Source of the DNA: Diplocloster agilis
GTDB lineage: Bacteria > Bacillota > Clostridia > Lachnospirales > Lachnospiraceae
Direction of reading: 5' to 3'
DNA: 64,000 nt
Assembly: GCF_019042275.1 (NCBI RefSeq)
Contig: NZ_JAHQCW010000025.1
Coordinates: 1-64,000, forward strand
Shown here: one piece after another, positions 17,729 to 26,649 of the stretch
Layout of the letters: the number at the start of each line of letters is the position of its first letter
Position numbering within the stretch: the first letter of the stretch is position 1
Notes under the pieces: generated by a model
Seen by the model: only the letters and a program-made list of their open reading frames with translations
Told to the model about the DNA's origin: nothing
Database searches by the model: none
Position numbers and translations under genes: made by a program

Positions 17729-18745
17729 ATGTCAATATTAGTAACCGGCGGAGCCGGCTATATCGGCAGCCATACCTGTGTGGAACTGTTAAACGAAGGC
17801 TACGAAGTCGTCGTTGTCGATAACCTGTGCAATTCCAGTGTCATATCCCTGGAACGGGTGCAAAAGATCACCAACAAAACCGTAAAATTCTACGAGGTTG
17901 ACCTCTTGGACCGGGATGGTCTGGAGACCGTGTTCGAGCAGGAATCCATCGATTCCGTCATTCATTTCGCAGGCCTTAAGGCGGTGGGCGAGTCTGTCGC
18001 CAAACCCCTGGAATACTACTGGAACAATATCACCGGCACCCTGATCCTCTGCGACGTCATGCGAAAATACGGAGTAAAAGACATCGTGTTCAGTTCTTCC
18101 GCCACCGTCTACGGAGATCCGGCCACCGTCCCCATCACCGAGGACTTCCCTCTGCACGTAACAAATCCTTACGGCAGAACCAAACTGATGCTGGAAGAAA
18201 TCCTGCAGGATCTGCACACCGCCGATCCCGAATGGAACGTCGTCCTTCTGCGTTACTTCAATCCCATCGGCGCCCACAAAAGCGGCCTGATCGGAGAAGA
18301 TCCCAAGGGCATTCCCAACAACCTGGTACCCTATATCACCCAGGTAGCCTCCGGCAAACTAAAATCCCTGGGAGTCTTCGGCAATGACTACAACACCCCC
18401 GACGGTTCCGGTGTCCGCGACTACATCCACGTAACGGACCTGGCCTTAGGCCACGTCAAAGCCGTAGAACACCTGAAGAAAAAAGAAGGGGTCAGCATCT
18501 ACAACCTGGGCACCGGAAACGGATACAGCGTCCTTCAAATGGTACACGCCTTCGAAAAAGTATGCCAAACCCCGATCCCCTACGAAATAAAACCCCGCCG
18601 TCCCGGAGACATCGCCACCTGCTACGCGGATGCCTCAAAGGCCTACAAAGAGCTGGGCTGGAAAGCCCTCTGCCAGCTGGACGAAATGTGTGAAGACGCC
18701 TGGCGCTGGCAGTCTGGGAACCCGAACGGATATGAACCGGGTTGA
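17729..18745 (+). CDS. galE: UDP-glucose 4-epimerase
   Basis: This 338-residue SDR enzyme interconverts UDP-galactose and UDP-glucose (often also the N-acetyl forms) using NAD. The N-terminal '[18 protein letters not shown]' is the NAD-binding motif. '[10 protein letters not shown]' supplies the catalytic Ser/Thr and '[13 protein letters not shown]' the YxxxK pair near residue 150. Length is that of GalE. AAGGAG precedes the ATG. It is the last gene of the module and is followed directly by a giant palindrome rather than a simple terminator. Confidence 0.96.
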   Translation: MSILVTGGAGYIGSHTCVELLNEGYEVVVVDNLCNSSVISLERVQKITNKTVKFYEVDLLDRDGLETVFEQESIDSVIHFAGLKAVGESVAKPLEYYWNNITGTLILCDVMRKYGVKDIVFSSSATVYGDPATVPITEDFPLHVTNPYGRTKLMLEEILQDLHTADPEWNVVLLRYFNPIGAHKSGLIGEDPKGIPNNLVPYITQVASGKLKSLGVFGNDYNTPDGSGVRDYIHVTDLALGHVKAVEHLKKKEGVSIYNLGTGNGYSVLQMVHAFEKVCQTPIPYEIKPRRPGDIATCYADASKAYKELGWKALCQLDEMCEDAWRWQSGNPNGYEPG

Positions 18746-18764
18746 GACTGCTTGAGGGCGGAGG

Positions 18765-19248
18765 TTGGGACGGTTTAGCGCGGTGATGGGAGACCCCCGC
18801 AGGGGCCGGACCCTTTCTTCCGGGGTGGGCTTGCACGCTGGTTCGGGGGGAGGTCAAGGGCGGTATCCGGGGACGCTCCCGGCGGCCGGGTTCTTTTGTG
18901 CCCCCCCGGGAGCGCGGAGGGCTTGCGCTGGCTGCTGCTAAGTGGAATCGAAAAGCCGGGTTCAGGAACCGAGCCTATTCACCAGGAACACGTGAGGTGT
19001 TCCCGGTTCAGAGGCTCTTGCCCGTCGGACGTGAAGTCCGCCGTGCATCCTGAACCCGGCTTTTTGATTTCACTAAGCAGCAGCTCAGCCGCCCTATGCG
19101 CTCCCAGGGAGGCACAAAAGAACCCGGCCGCCGGGAGCGTCCCCGGATACCGCCCTTGACCTCCGCCCGAACCAGCAGGCAAGCCCACCCCGGAAGAAAG
19201 GGGCCGGCCCCTGCGGGGGTCTCCCATCACCGCGCTAAACCGTCCCAA
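18765..19248. repeat. Type-A giant imperfect palindrome (484 bp) with branched tip
   Basis: The whole stretch folds back on itself. TTGGGACGG at 18765 pairs with CCGTCCCAA at 19240-19248, and long GC-rich arms continue inward, for example the GGAGACCCCCGCAGGGGCC run and the GCGGTATCCGGGGACGCTCCCGG run with their complements. The core at 18951-19064 is highly similar to the copies at 1-130 and 60193-60412. It fills the space between the ends of the convergent genes galE and the YesN-like gene together with the element at 19426-19682. No credible gene lies inside it. Confidence 0.93.
18951..19064. other. Conserved branched core of the type-A palindrome
   Basis: Outer stem AAAAGCCGGGTTCAGGA (18951-) pairs with TCCTGAACCCGGCTTTT (19048-19064). 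Inside, GAGCCT (18971-18976) pairs with AGGCTC (19012-19017) and encloses a hairpin GGAACAC-GTGAG-GTGTTCC (18985-19003). A separate hairpin CGGAC-GTGAA-GTCCG lies at 19026-19040. Both loops start with GTGA. The layout is that of a multi-stem RNA or cruciform; whether it is transcribed is unknown. Confidence 0.8.
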
Positions 19249-19425
19249 GTTCAAGCCTCACGTATTTTCAAGCCGTTCCTTTTGTATCCCATTCCCCAGG
19301 CTCAGTTCTCGCCCCAGTACACTCCTGCTTTTGGAATGACTGGGGCGAGAATTTATCTGTAAGGAATTTTAATTGAGAGAGAGTCAGAGCTAACGGAGCA
19401 TCCATATACCGCTGGCACCAGAGTA

Positions 19426-19682
19426 GGCGTGAAAACGGGCGGGGGTACGGGACGGGGGCCAACGCTTCTGCGGTGAAAAACATTGAGGGATGGACTTAGA
19501 GCGATGAGCGGGGGTGGAAATGAACCCCCGTTTTTCGGAGCATGTCCGAGCGCAGCGAGTTTGCGTAGAAAAATGTAATAAGGGGTTCTTTTCCGCCCCC
19601 GCCCATCGCTCTTAGTCCATCCCGAAGTTTTTCACCGCAGAAGCGTTGGCCCCCGTCCCGCACCCCCGCCCGTTTTCACGCC
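19426..19682. repeat. Type-B giant palindrome, variant copy (257 bp)
   Basis: GGCGTGAAAACGGGCGGGGG at 19426 pairs with the complement ending at 19682. Long segments such as GGCCAACGCTTCTGCGGTGAAAAA also find their complements. The tip contains CGGA-GCATG-TCCG and CGCA-GCGAGTT-TGCG hairpins. Tip words TGTCCGAGC, GCGAGTTTG and AATAAGGGGTTC are shared with the elements at 55104-55388 and 55556-55837. It ends 15 bp from the stop codon of the YesN-like gene, where a terminator for that gene would be expected. Confidence 0.88.
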
Positions 19683-19697
19683 GGCCCCAGCACAGCA

Positions 19698-21227
19698 TCA
19701 ATTCCGGTCTCTCACCCACTCGCTGGGAGTGGTTCCTACCTCATTTTTGAAGACGCGGCTAAAATAGCGGGAATCGTCGTAGCCGATGGTGGAGGCGATG
19801 GTTTTGATATCGATATCTGCCTGGGTGCTTAGAAGCTCTTTGGCTTTTGCGATGCGCAGGCTGGTCTGGTATTGGAGCGGGGACAGGCCGCATTCTTTTT
19901 TGAAAAGGCGGTTGATGTAGGAAGGAGTGTAGCCGTAGCGGTCGGATAGGTCGTCCAGGGATATTTTCTGGTTGTAATTTACCTCGATGTAGTGCTTGAG
20001 CTGGTGATAGAGGTGCTCGCTTCCGGAGGCGGTGGACTGGGTCTGAAGCATATTTTCTATGGAAATGCGGAGCTGCTGGTTCATCTGCTCCCGGGTTTCA
20101 CAGGTGTTCAGATGGGATAACGTGTCCGACATGGCGGCCAGGGCGGATTTGTCATCCACTTTGAACACTACGGGAAGGGCGTGGTATGCCTCGCGGATAA
20201 AGTCGTCGGTGATGCTTTGGGGGTATCCGGCTTCGGCGTATGAGTCCAGGGTGGTTGTTACATACTGCAGATAGGAGGTGTCATTTTGCAGCTGGTATAG
20301 GAAATTGATATGGTCCCTTTTCTGCTGATGGTCTGGAAGCGGGCATTTGGGGCCTTCCGGATACAGCGAGTAGTTCTGTGCGTACATGGAGACATATTGG
20401 GGCAGCGCGGTGCGCATATCCCGCGCGGTTTCCCAGATCTGGGGATAGCCTATGGTGACGGTGTGGAACAGGATGTGGTAAGGAAGCGTGATACCGGATT
20501 CCAGTACAAAGTTGTTTAGCTGCATGGCCATCAGGGCCGGACGGATTTCCCGGTCCGTGATGTGGAGAATGATGAATTTTTGGTATAGATTCGCCTCATC
20601 GATGATCCAGGTGTGATCCACTTCTGCGTGGGCGGAAAAGAATGTGTTGAAGTCGATTTGTTCCCACAGGTCCCGCAGGTTAGCCGGGTGGATAAGAGCG
20701 GCGTAGCGGGAGGGCAGATTGCCCAGATGTACCAGAACCATCAGGAAGTTTTCATCCGGGAAGCTGCTGGGACTAAGGATCTCAGGAGAGTCTCCGTGGA
20801 GGGTCTTGGAGAGGATATTCCGTTCCAGCTGCCGTCTCTCCGACAGGATGGTCTCTGTCATCTTGGTCAGGATGGCGCTTAGATCGCTCTGGGATATGGG
20901 CTTTAACAGGTAATCATCCACGCCGTATTTGATTGCGGTTCTGGCGTATTCAAAATTACTGTATCCGCTTAGGATCAGTATATGTACCTGGGGGTAGAGC
21001 CTGCGCACTTCCCGGATCAGCTCCAGGCCGTTCATGCCCGGCATCTCAATATCCGTGATCAGAAGGTCGGGAACCTGACCGTTTAGGAGAGCCAGGGTCT
21101 CGCGGCCGTTCTGGGCCTTTCCGATAACCTGGATCCGCGGGTCGGTGTTTTCTACCTTTTTTGCTATGTTATTTAATATAATCGGCTCGTCTTCCGCTAT
21201 TATCACAGTGATTTCAGTTTTCCTCAT
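19698..21227 (-). CDS. YesN-type response regulator with AraC DNA-binding domain
   Basis: This 509-residue protein has an N-terminal receiver domain with acidic pocket 'IAEDEP', phospho-acceptor Asp near residue 59 in 'LLITDIEMPGMNGLEL', and 'YLLKPI' near 109. The long middle region is of unknown structure. The C-terminal AraC domain is 'ISLDDLSDRYGYTPSYINRLFKKECGLSPLQY...IKTIASTIGYDDSRYFSRVFKNEVGTTPSEW'. Its start overlaps the end of the kinase gene by 14 bp, so the two are co-translated. It likely activates the divergent sugar ABC operon at 23334-26640. Confidence 0.94.
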   Translation of the reverse strand: MRKTEITVIIAEDEPIILNNIAKKVENTDPRIQVIGKAQNGRETLALLNGQVPDLLITDIEMPGMNGLELIREVRRLYPQVHILILSGYSNFEYARTAIKYGVDDYLLKPISQSDLSAILTKMTETILSERRQLERNILSKTLHGDSPEILSPSSFPDENFLMVLVHLGNLPSRYAALIHPANLRDLWEQIDFNTFFSAHAEVDHTWIIDEANLYQKFIILHITDREIRPALMAMQLNNFVLESGITLPYHILFHTVTIGYPQIWETARDMRTALPQYVSMYAQNYSLYPEGPKCPLPDHQQKRDHINFLYQLQNDTSYLQYVTTTLDSYAEAGYPQSITDDFIREAYHALPVVFKVDDKSALAAMSDTLSHLNTCETREQMNQQLRISIENMLQTQSTASGSEHLYHQLKHYIEVNYNQKISLDDLSDRYGYTPSYINRLFKKECGLSPLQYQTSLRIAKAKELLSTQADIDIKTIASTIGYDDSRYFSRVFKNEVGTTPSEWVRDRN

Positions 21228-23016
21228 AATTCATTTTTCCCCCTATCAGTATGGATGCCCCCTGCTCGGGATGCTCGATCCGGAATATAAAGTAATTGTC
21301 GTAGAAAAGCTTCAGGCGGAGATAGATATTGGCCACGCCCATTCCATTGATGGTGATTTGGGGATATTCCGATTCGTTGTCCAGCTTTTGTATTTTTTGA
21401 TAGATCGAATGCTCGGATTCCTCGGTAAAGCCTGGTCCGTTATCGGATATCCTGGTAAACCAGAAATCATCTTCTATAAAGGAATCTATGGTGACGTGCA
21501 GCGTATGATCATCGCTTCGGGAGTATTTTACACAGTTTTCGATCAACGGCTGTATGATGAGCCTGGGGATCGGCAGTTTGTCAAGGGCCGGGTCCGAATG
21601 GTATTCAAAGTGGATCTTGTCTCCGAAACGTATGGACATCAGATCCGTATAATTGCGGGCATGTTCCAGTTCGCCGCAGAAGGTGGTGGTCATGGAGTAA
21701 TCTTCCGTGATATACCGGAGCATGCGGGTGAGCTTCAGGCACATTTCGGAAGCCTGCATGTCGTCATTTTCCTCTGCGATGATGGAGATAATCGTCAGGG
21801 TGTTGTATAAAAAGTGGGAATCCATCTGAGCCTGCAGCGCCATGATCTGAGAATGGATCGAGAGCGTGCGCGCCTGGACGATGTCATCCAGGGATTCCTT
21901 CAGACGCAGCTGCATGTGATTGTAGGCGTTGCTTAAGAGCTCCAGCTCGTTCAGGTTACTTTTGGGCTGATACTGGGACTCCTGGGAAATCGTGTCCAGC
22001 TGTAATTTTGATATACTGTCCTTTAATTTTATAATCGGCAGTGAGATGCCGTCGGCGAGCCGGTAAGTGATGGTGATCAGCAGCAGCAGGGAAACGAACG
22101 CGATGAGCAGGCCGATATTGCGGAAGAACATCTTGTCACTTAACAGCGATGTCTCGGGGGTTACGATGAGAACGGTGAAACCGGTATTGGGAGAGTGGTA
22201 GGAAGTAATCAGTTCCGATTCCCCGGTCTCCGGATTTTTATAATTTGTCTCAACGGAAGTATCCAGGCCGATATAAAAATCCTTTAACGTCCCGGACAAC
22301 TGTTCCGGATAGACCAGATCCTGATTTTCGTCGTAAATGTATACGGATTCTGCCTTATTATCATAAGAAAGAAGAACGTCATGGATAATCTGATCGATGG
22401 AGCGGAGGTCGATCTGGAATTCAATGATGCCTTTGGGATCAGAGAGGGAATCGCTGTATCTGGGAAAAGAGCGCACAAAAGACAAGGTAGCAACGTCGGG
22501 ATCTACCTTGTACAGACTGCCCTTACCCGGCGCGATGATCATCCGGCTTCCGCGAAGGGCGGTGGCGGGATCAACGACCGTACGCTTAATTTCAGGCGTC
22601 AGCTCGTAGGAAAATGAGTCATAACGGGCGCCGAAGGGAATGAGGATGTTATCTTCCAGATCCAGGATATTCATATGGTAGAAAGCCATATCATAACCGG
22701 TAATCATGTAGATCATCCGCTGAAATGCGCGGTCTTCGGCCGGGTCCCCCTGATTGGCGCCTTCAAATATGTAATCCCGGATATCATTGGATTCCAGGAT
22801 CTTTTTCTGCAGATCGTTGACGATCTGGATGTGATTATCGATCTGCTGGGATACAATCTTGGAGAGCTGCTTGGAGCTGGTCGTGTAATTTTCCAGAAAA
22901 GCGTGGTACGCGGTGAAATAGTATAGATTACTGGCCAAAATAATCAGTATCAGTATGATGAAGCCATAGGATACAAATATTTTAGTCTTGATGGACGTGA
23001 AGTGTCTGGGTTTCAT
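21214..23016 (-). CDS. YesM-type sensor histidine kinase
   Basis: This 600-residue membrane kinase has a first helix 'IFVSYGFIILILIILASNLYYFTAY', a large extracytoplasmic sensor (residues 35-295), a second helix 'NIGLLIAFVSLLLLITITY' and a HAMP region. The His_kinase domain with 'QMDSHFLYNTLTIIS' gives the phosphorylated His, and the ATPase domain has the N-box 'LIIQPLIENCVKYS' and G-box 'ISDNGPGF...GMGVANIYLRL'. The start at 23016 follows AAAGGAGC; the ATG 15 bp upstream overlaps that RBS. It pairs with the YesN-like regulator to sense an extracellular carbohydrate or its binding protein. Confidence 0.94.
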   Translation of the reverse strand: MKPRHFTSIKTKIFVSYGFIILILIILASNLYYFTAYHAFLENYTTSSKQLSKIVSQQIDNHIQIVNDLQKKILESNDIRDYIFEGANQGDPAEDRAFQRMIYMITGYDMAFYHMNILDLEDNILIPFGARYDSFSYELTPEIKRTVVDPATALRGSRMIIAPGKGSLYKVDPDVATLSFVRSFPRYSDSLSDPKGIIEFQIDLRSIDQIIHDVLLSYDNKAESVYIYDENQDLVYPEQLSGTLKDFYIGLDTSVETNYKNPETGESELITSYHSPNTGFTVLIVTPETSLLSDKMFFRNIGLLIAFVSLLLLITITYRLADGISLPIIKLKDSISKLQLDTISQESQYQPKSNLNELELLSNAYNHMQLRLKESLDDIVQARTLSIHSQIMALQAQMDSHFLYNTLTIISIIAEENDDMQASEMCLKLTRMLRYITEDYSMTTTFCGELEHARNYTDLMSIRFGDKIHFEYHSDPALDKLPIPRLIIQPLIENCVKYSRSDDHTLHVTIDSFIEDDFWFTRISDNGPGFTEESEHSIYQKIQKLDNESEYPQITINGMGVANIYLRLKLFYDNYFIFRIEHPEQGASILIGGKMNYEEN

Positions 23017-23191
23017 AGAAGCTCCTTTCATATTAAAATGTAGGAAGCTTTTGCTTTTGGGGGAAAGGGATTTATGGTATTCACGTATTATCTATGAGTT
23101 AATATAGCATAAAAATAGAGGGAAGGAAAGGCGTTTCGGAAGAATTACTATAAAGGAGCGTTCACATTTTCCACCTGAATTTCATAAAAGA

Positions 23192-23257
23192 GTTCAAAAT
23201 CGTCCACATAACTGTTCAGAATCGTGCATTTTAAAATCCTCCACCCGAAGCTATAAT
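23192..23257 (+). promoter_or_regulatory. Activator-type promoter of the MalEFG-like operon with direct repeat
   Basis: GTTCAAAATCG (23192-23202) and GTTCAGAATCG (23214-23224) form a direct repeat spaced 22 bp, two helical turns. The downstream copy ends 4 bp before the -35 position (23229-23234, TTTTAA, far from consensus), and TATAAT lies at 23252-23257. This is the layout expected for the YesN-like AraC-domain regulator. The gap 23017-23333 holds no gene. Confidence 0.78.
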
Positions 23258-23333
23258 GAGTACAACAAAACAAGGAAAGCCAAGCAAGAGGGAAAGGGCA
23301 AGTAATTGTGTAAATCAATGAAGGAGGATTCAT

Positions 23334-24722
23334 ATGAAAAAACAATTAGTTAAGAGATTATTATCCTGTGCAGTCTGCACAACCATGGTAATCGGAATGC
23401 TGGCCGGCTGCGGCAGCAAAACAGAAGAAAACAAGGACACTGCAGCCCCGGCGGAATCAGAGGCTCCCGCAGCAGATGCGGCAACAGACGACGCGAAAAC
23501 GGACGACGCAGGAAGCAAAGCTTCCGCAGGCGTAACCTTAAACTTCGCGGCATCCCAGAACTGGATTCAGGATGTGGACCGTGATCTGGCCAAGGCTTTC
23601 GAAGAAGAAACCGGAATCATCATCAACTTCCAGTTAAGCCCCGATGACCAGTACCAGACCATTATCAAATCCAAATTAAACACCGGTGAAGGCCCGGACA
23701 TCTTCATGTCCTACTCAGGAACCAAATTAAACGACTTCAACCCGGAAAAGAACATGGTAGATCTGTCCAACGAAGCATGGGTAGCGAACCAGGAAGACTG
23801 GGCGATCCAGACCTCTTCCTACAACGGCAAGCTGTATGCCCAGAACATCGCAGGTGTGGATGACACCAACGGCGTACTGTATCAGCCGGCAATGTTTGAA
23901 GAACTGGGAATCAAAGTTCCTACCAACTATGCGGAATTCAAAGAAGCCTGTGACAAACTGTCTGCAGCCGGCATCACTCCGGTTTATGAATTTGTAAAAG
24001 ACCTGTGGCACACCCATTACTGGATGGAAGGCGCCAGCGCACTGGCTCTGGCCAATGACCCTGAACTTTATAATAAGCTGAATTCCAACCAGATCGGATT
24101 TGCCGATGTTCCCGAATTCGTAACCGCTTTAGAGCAGCTTCAGGAAATGGAAAAAGCAGGATACTTTGGTGAAAACCATATGTCCAACATTTACGATAAC
24201 TCCTACGAAGCTATGACCGATGGAAAATACGGAATGATCATTATCCATGGTTCTTACCCCAACGAAATCCAGACCCAGTTTAAGGAAGACCTGGATCCCG
24301 ATATCTACAGCATGTTCCCCAGCCCTCTGGTTGACAATCAGTATGTAACCCTGACAGCGGGCGGAACGACCAAATGTATCAATGCAAACAGCGAACATAT
24401 TGATGAAGCAAAACAGTTCTTTGATTTCCTGGCCCGTCCGGAAAATGTTAAGAAACTGTATGAAGAAAAACCTCTGTATATGCAGTCTGCTGTGAAAGAT
24501 ATTACCGCAGCTCCGACTAAGGCATTCACAGATCTTATGAACATCTGCGGCGATAAGAAGGCTGCCGGTGCAGAAGCCAGCGTACTCTTCTACGATGGCG
24601 GCAAGATCAGTGAGCTTTGTCAGGAAATGTTCACCGGTTCCTTAACTGCGAAACAGGTTCTGGAAGAGTTTGATAGTTCCAGAAGAGCACTTGCAAAAGA
24701 CGCAGGCGTAGAGGGATTCTAA
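23334..24722 (+). CDS. Sugar ABC transporter substrate-binding lipoprotein (MalE/UgpB family)
   Basis: This 462-residue extracellular lipoprotein captures sugar for the permeases encoded downstream. The signal peptide ends at lipobox 'LAGC' (Cys near residue 25), followed by an Ala/Glu/Asp-rich linker to residue 65 and then the family 1 binding fold ('VTLNFAASQNWIQDVDRDLAKAFEEETGIIINF...GEGPDIFMSYSGTKL'). AAGGAGG precedes the ATG. No ATPase gene lies in the operon, so a shared MsmK-type ATPase elsewhere is expected. The ligand is unknown. Confidence 0.93.
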   Translation: MKKQLVKRLLSCAVCTTMVIGMLAGCGSKTEENKDTAAPAESEAPAADAATDDAKTDDAGSKASAGVTLNFAASQNWIQDVDRDLAKAFEEETGIIINFQLSPDDQYQTIIKSKLNTGEGPDIFMSYSGTKLNDFNPEKNMVDLSNEAWVANQEDWAIQTSSYNGKLYAQNIAGVDDTNGVLYQPAMFEELGIKVPTNYAEFKEACDKLSAAGITPVYEFVKDLWHTHYWMEGASALALANDPELYNKLNSNQIGFADVPEFVTALEQLQEMEKAGYFGENHMSNIYDNSYEAMTDGKYGMIIIHGSYPNEIQTQFKEDLDPDIYSMFPSPLVDNQYVTLTAGGTTKCINANSEHIDEAKQFFDFLARPENVKKLYEEKPLYMQSAVKDITAAPTKAFTDLMNICGDKKAAGAEASVLFYDGGKISELCQEMFTGSLTAKQVLEEFDSSRRALAKDAGVEGF

Positions 24723-24752
24723 TTGGCGGTTCGGATCGCCTGTTGATAAAAC

Positions 24753-24776
24753 GGGGTGTCTCGTACGAGGCACCCC
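24753..24776 (+). promoter_or_regulatory. Strong hairpin after the substrate-binding protein gene
   Basis: GGGGTGTCTCG (24753-24763) pairs with CGAGGCACCCC (24766-24776) around a 2-nt loop, followed by TTAAAAAT. With no proper T-run it is more likely an mRNA-stabilising or partial attenuation hairpin that favours binding protein over permease. Confidence 0.7.
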
Positions 24777-24795
24777 TTAAAAATAGAAATATCTT

Positions 24796-24936
24796 TACCT
24801 GTATGCCTTAAAATACAAGGCAAACTATTGAAACACCCTACGGGTATACCTGTATGCCTTAAAATGCAAGGCAAACTATTGAAACACCCTACGGGTATAC
24901 CTATATGCCTTAAAATACAAGGCAAATTAATGAAAG
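24796..24936. repeat. 51-bp tandem repeat, 2.8 copies, between binding protein and permease genes
   Basis: Units begin TACCTGTATGCCTTAAAAT at 24796, 24847 and 24898 (exact 51-bp period); the third is cut by the permease RBS. Each unit can form TGCCTT-aaaatac-AAGGCA, and complete units also ACCC-tac-GGGT. Because 51 is a multiple of three, open frames arise on both strands, but they are not genes. The repeats lie in an intercistronic region of one operon. Confidence 0.93.
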
Positions 24937-24947
24937 GAGAGTAATTC

Positions 24948-25814
24948 ATGAACCAGAAAAAGATTTATCCTTCTTATTTTATTCTCCTCCCGCTCGTGCT
25001 GTACGTCGTTTTCTTTATGATCCCAAGCTTCATGGGTCTGGCCCTGTCCACCACGGACTGGAACGCGGTAAACGATCAAATTCATTTTGTAGGCCTCCAA
25101 CATTTCATAGACATTTTCACAAATAAGCGTTACCTTCTCGTTATTGTCAACACACTGATATTTGCAATTGCGACAACCATTTTTAAAAATGTAATCGGCC
25201 TTGGAATGGCATTAGCACTGAATAAGGAGTTTAAAACAAGAAATCTATTGAGAACCATTTTCTTCTTTCCGGTAATGTTATCCCCATTGATTATCGGACT
25301 GGTTTTCAAATCAATATACAATCCGGACTATGGTGTGGTTAATGAATTTTTAAGGGCAATCGGCCTGGGAGGCCTTGCCAATGACTGGCTCGGCAATATC
25401 AACACGGCGCTGGTGGCGGTCATCATCGTCGAGATCTGGCGGCTGGTGGGCCAGAACATGGTGATCTACATAGCGGGCCTGCAGGCGATCTCCGAGGATT
25501 ATCTGGAGGCTGCCGATATCGACGGGGCCAGCAGCTGGCAGAAGCTGCGCTACGTGATACTGCCCCAGCTGCTGCCGTCCATTACCATTAACCTGGTATT
25601 AAACCTGATCGCCGGCCTTAAGGTGTTCGACCTGGTGTTCGTGCTCACCAACGGTGGCCCGGCCCGAAAGACCGAGGTGCTCAATACGGTGATCTACAAA
25701 GAGTACAGTTCCGGAAGATACGGATTCTCGACGGCAATGGGACTCGTCATGTTTATCTTTACCTGCATCGTAGCGTTCGGCGTACTGCGGGCGATGGCAA
25801 AGGAGGAGGATTAA
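24948..25814 (+). CDS. Sugar ABC transporter permease (MalF/UgpA type)
   Basis: This 288-residue inner-membrane protein has six helices. It opens 'YFILLPLVLYVVFFMIPSFMGLALSTTDWN', and the EAA loop is 'EDYLEAADIDGASSWQKLRYVILPQLLPSI' near residue 185, the contact for the ATPase. GGAGAG precedes the ATG. It is second in the operon, 1 bp before the partner permease. Confidence 0.93.
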   Translation: MNQKKIYPSYFILLPLVLYVVFFMIPSFMGLALSTTDWNAVNDQIHFVGLQHFIDIFTNKRYLLVIVNTLIFAIATTIFKNVIGLGMALALNKEFKTRNLLRTIFFFPVMLSPLIIGLVFKSIYNPDYGVVNEFLRAIGLGGLANDWLGNINTALVAVIIVEIWRLVGQNMVIYIAGLQAISEDYLEAADIDGASSWQKLRYVILPQLLPSITINLVLNLIAGLKVFDLVFVLTNGGPARKTEVLNTVIYKEYSSGRYGFSTAMGLVMFIFTCIVAFGVLRAMAKEED

Positions 25815-25815
25815 G

Positions 25816-26640
25816 ATGTCAAAACGTCATAAGATTATGAGAGTAGTCAAGGCAGTCATCCTCTGGTGTATTTCCATACTGGTATTTATCCCGTTGATCA
25901 TTATCGTACTGAACTCCTTTAAGACCCAGGGCGACTCGGTTTCCATGCGGCTGGCGCTGCCGGTGGAATGGGTATTTACCAACTACGGCGACGTCATGGA
26001 ACAGGTTAATATCTTTGGCGCGTTCATGAACAGTGCGATCGTGTCCGTATTCACAGTCATCATCGCCACCGTAGGCGCGGCCTTATGTTCCTATGTATTG
26101 TCCAGAAGACGGACGAAGCTCCACAAGTTTGTATACAACTTTTTCCTGGTGGGCCTGGTAGCGCCGCTGAACATGGTTCCGGCGATCCTGGTACTCCAGC
26201 GCTTCCACCTGATGGACACCCGGGTGGGGCTGATCCTTCTTTACTCTGCGCTGGTGACACCGTTTAGCATCTTTCTGTACTACGGCTTTATCGGAACGGT
26301 TCCGAAAGAAATCGATGAGGCGGCCATCATAGACGGCTGCAACTGCACCAGCTTGTTCTGGAAGGTTGTATTCCCGCTGTTAAAACCGGTTACGGTTACG
26401 GTGATTATCCTGAACTTTATGAACGCCTGGAATGACTTTATCACGCCGTTCTACGTCATGAACACTTCCTCGAAGATGCCCATGACCACCATGGTCTACA
26501 GCTTCTTCGGACAATTCCAGCGAAGCTGGAACCTGGTCTGCGTTATCATGGTAATGATTATCGTGCCCATCATGATTGTCTATGCCTTCGGCCAGAAGTA
26601 CATTATCGCCGGTATGACATCCGGCGCGGTCAAAGGCTAA
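25816..26640 (+). CDS. Sugar ABC transporter permease (MalG/AraQ type)
   Basis: This 274-residue protein has six helices and the conserved N-terminal 'FIPLIIIVLNSFKT'. The EAA loop is 'PKEIDEAAIIDGCNCTSLFWKVVFPLLKPV' near residue 160. The RBS GGAGGA overlaps the end of the MalF-type gene. It completes the permease heterodimer and is followed directly by the first GGACATGTCC array. Confidence 0.93.
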   Translation: MSKRHKIMRVVKAVILWCISILVFIPLIIIVLNSFKTQGDSVSMRLALPVEWVFTNYGDVMEQVNIFGAFMNSAIVSVFTVIIATVGAALCSYVLSRRRTKLHKFVYNFFLVGLVAPLNMVPAILVLQRFHLMDTRVGLILLYSALVTPFSIFLYYGFIGTVPKEIDEAAIIDGCNCTSLFWKVVFPLLKPVTVTVIILNFMNAWNDFITPFYVMNTSSKMPMTTMVYSFFGQFQRSWNLVCVIMVMIIVPIMIVYAFGQKYIIAGMTSGAVKG

Positions 26641-26649
26641 TGCAAAAGG

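Noticed and set aside
18896-19362. Open frames on both strands inside the 18.8-19.3 kb palindrome
   Set aside because: GC-rich inverted repeats create frames on both strands; no RBS, no family resemblance, and the frames are not kept between repeat copies.
24719-24949. Overlapping plus- and minus-strand frames of 62-76 codons
   Set aside because: The 51-bp repeat is a multiple of three, so it stays open in several frames; proteins are just the repeat translated.
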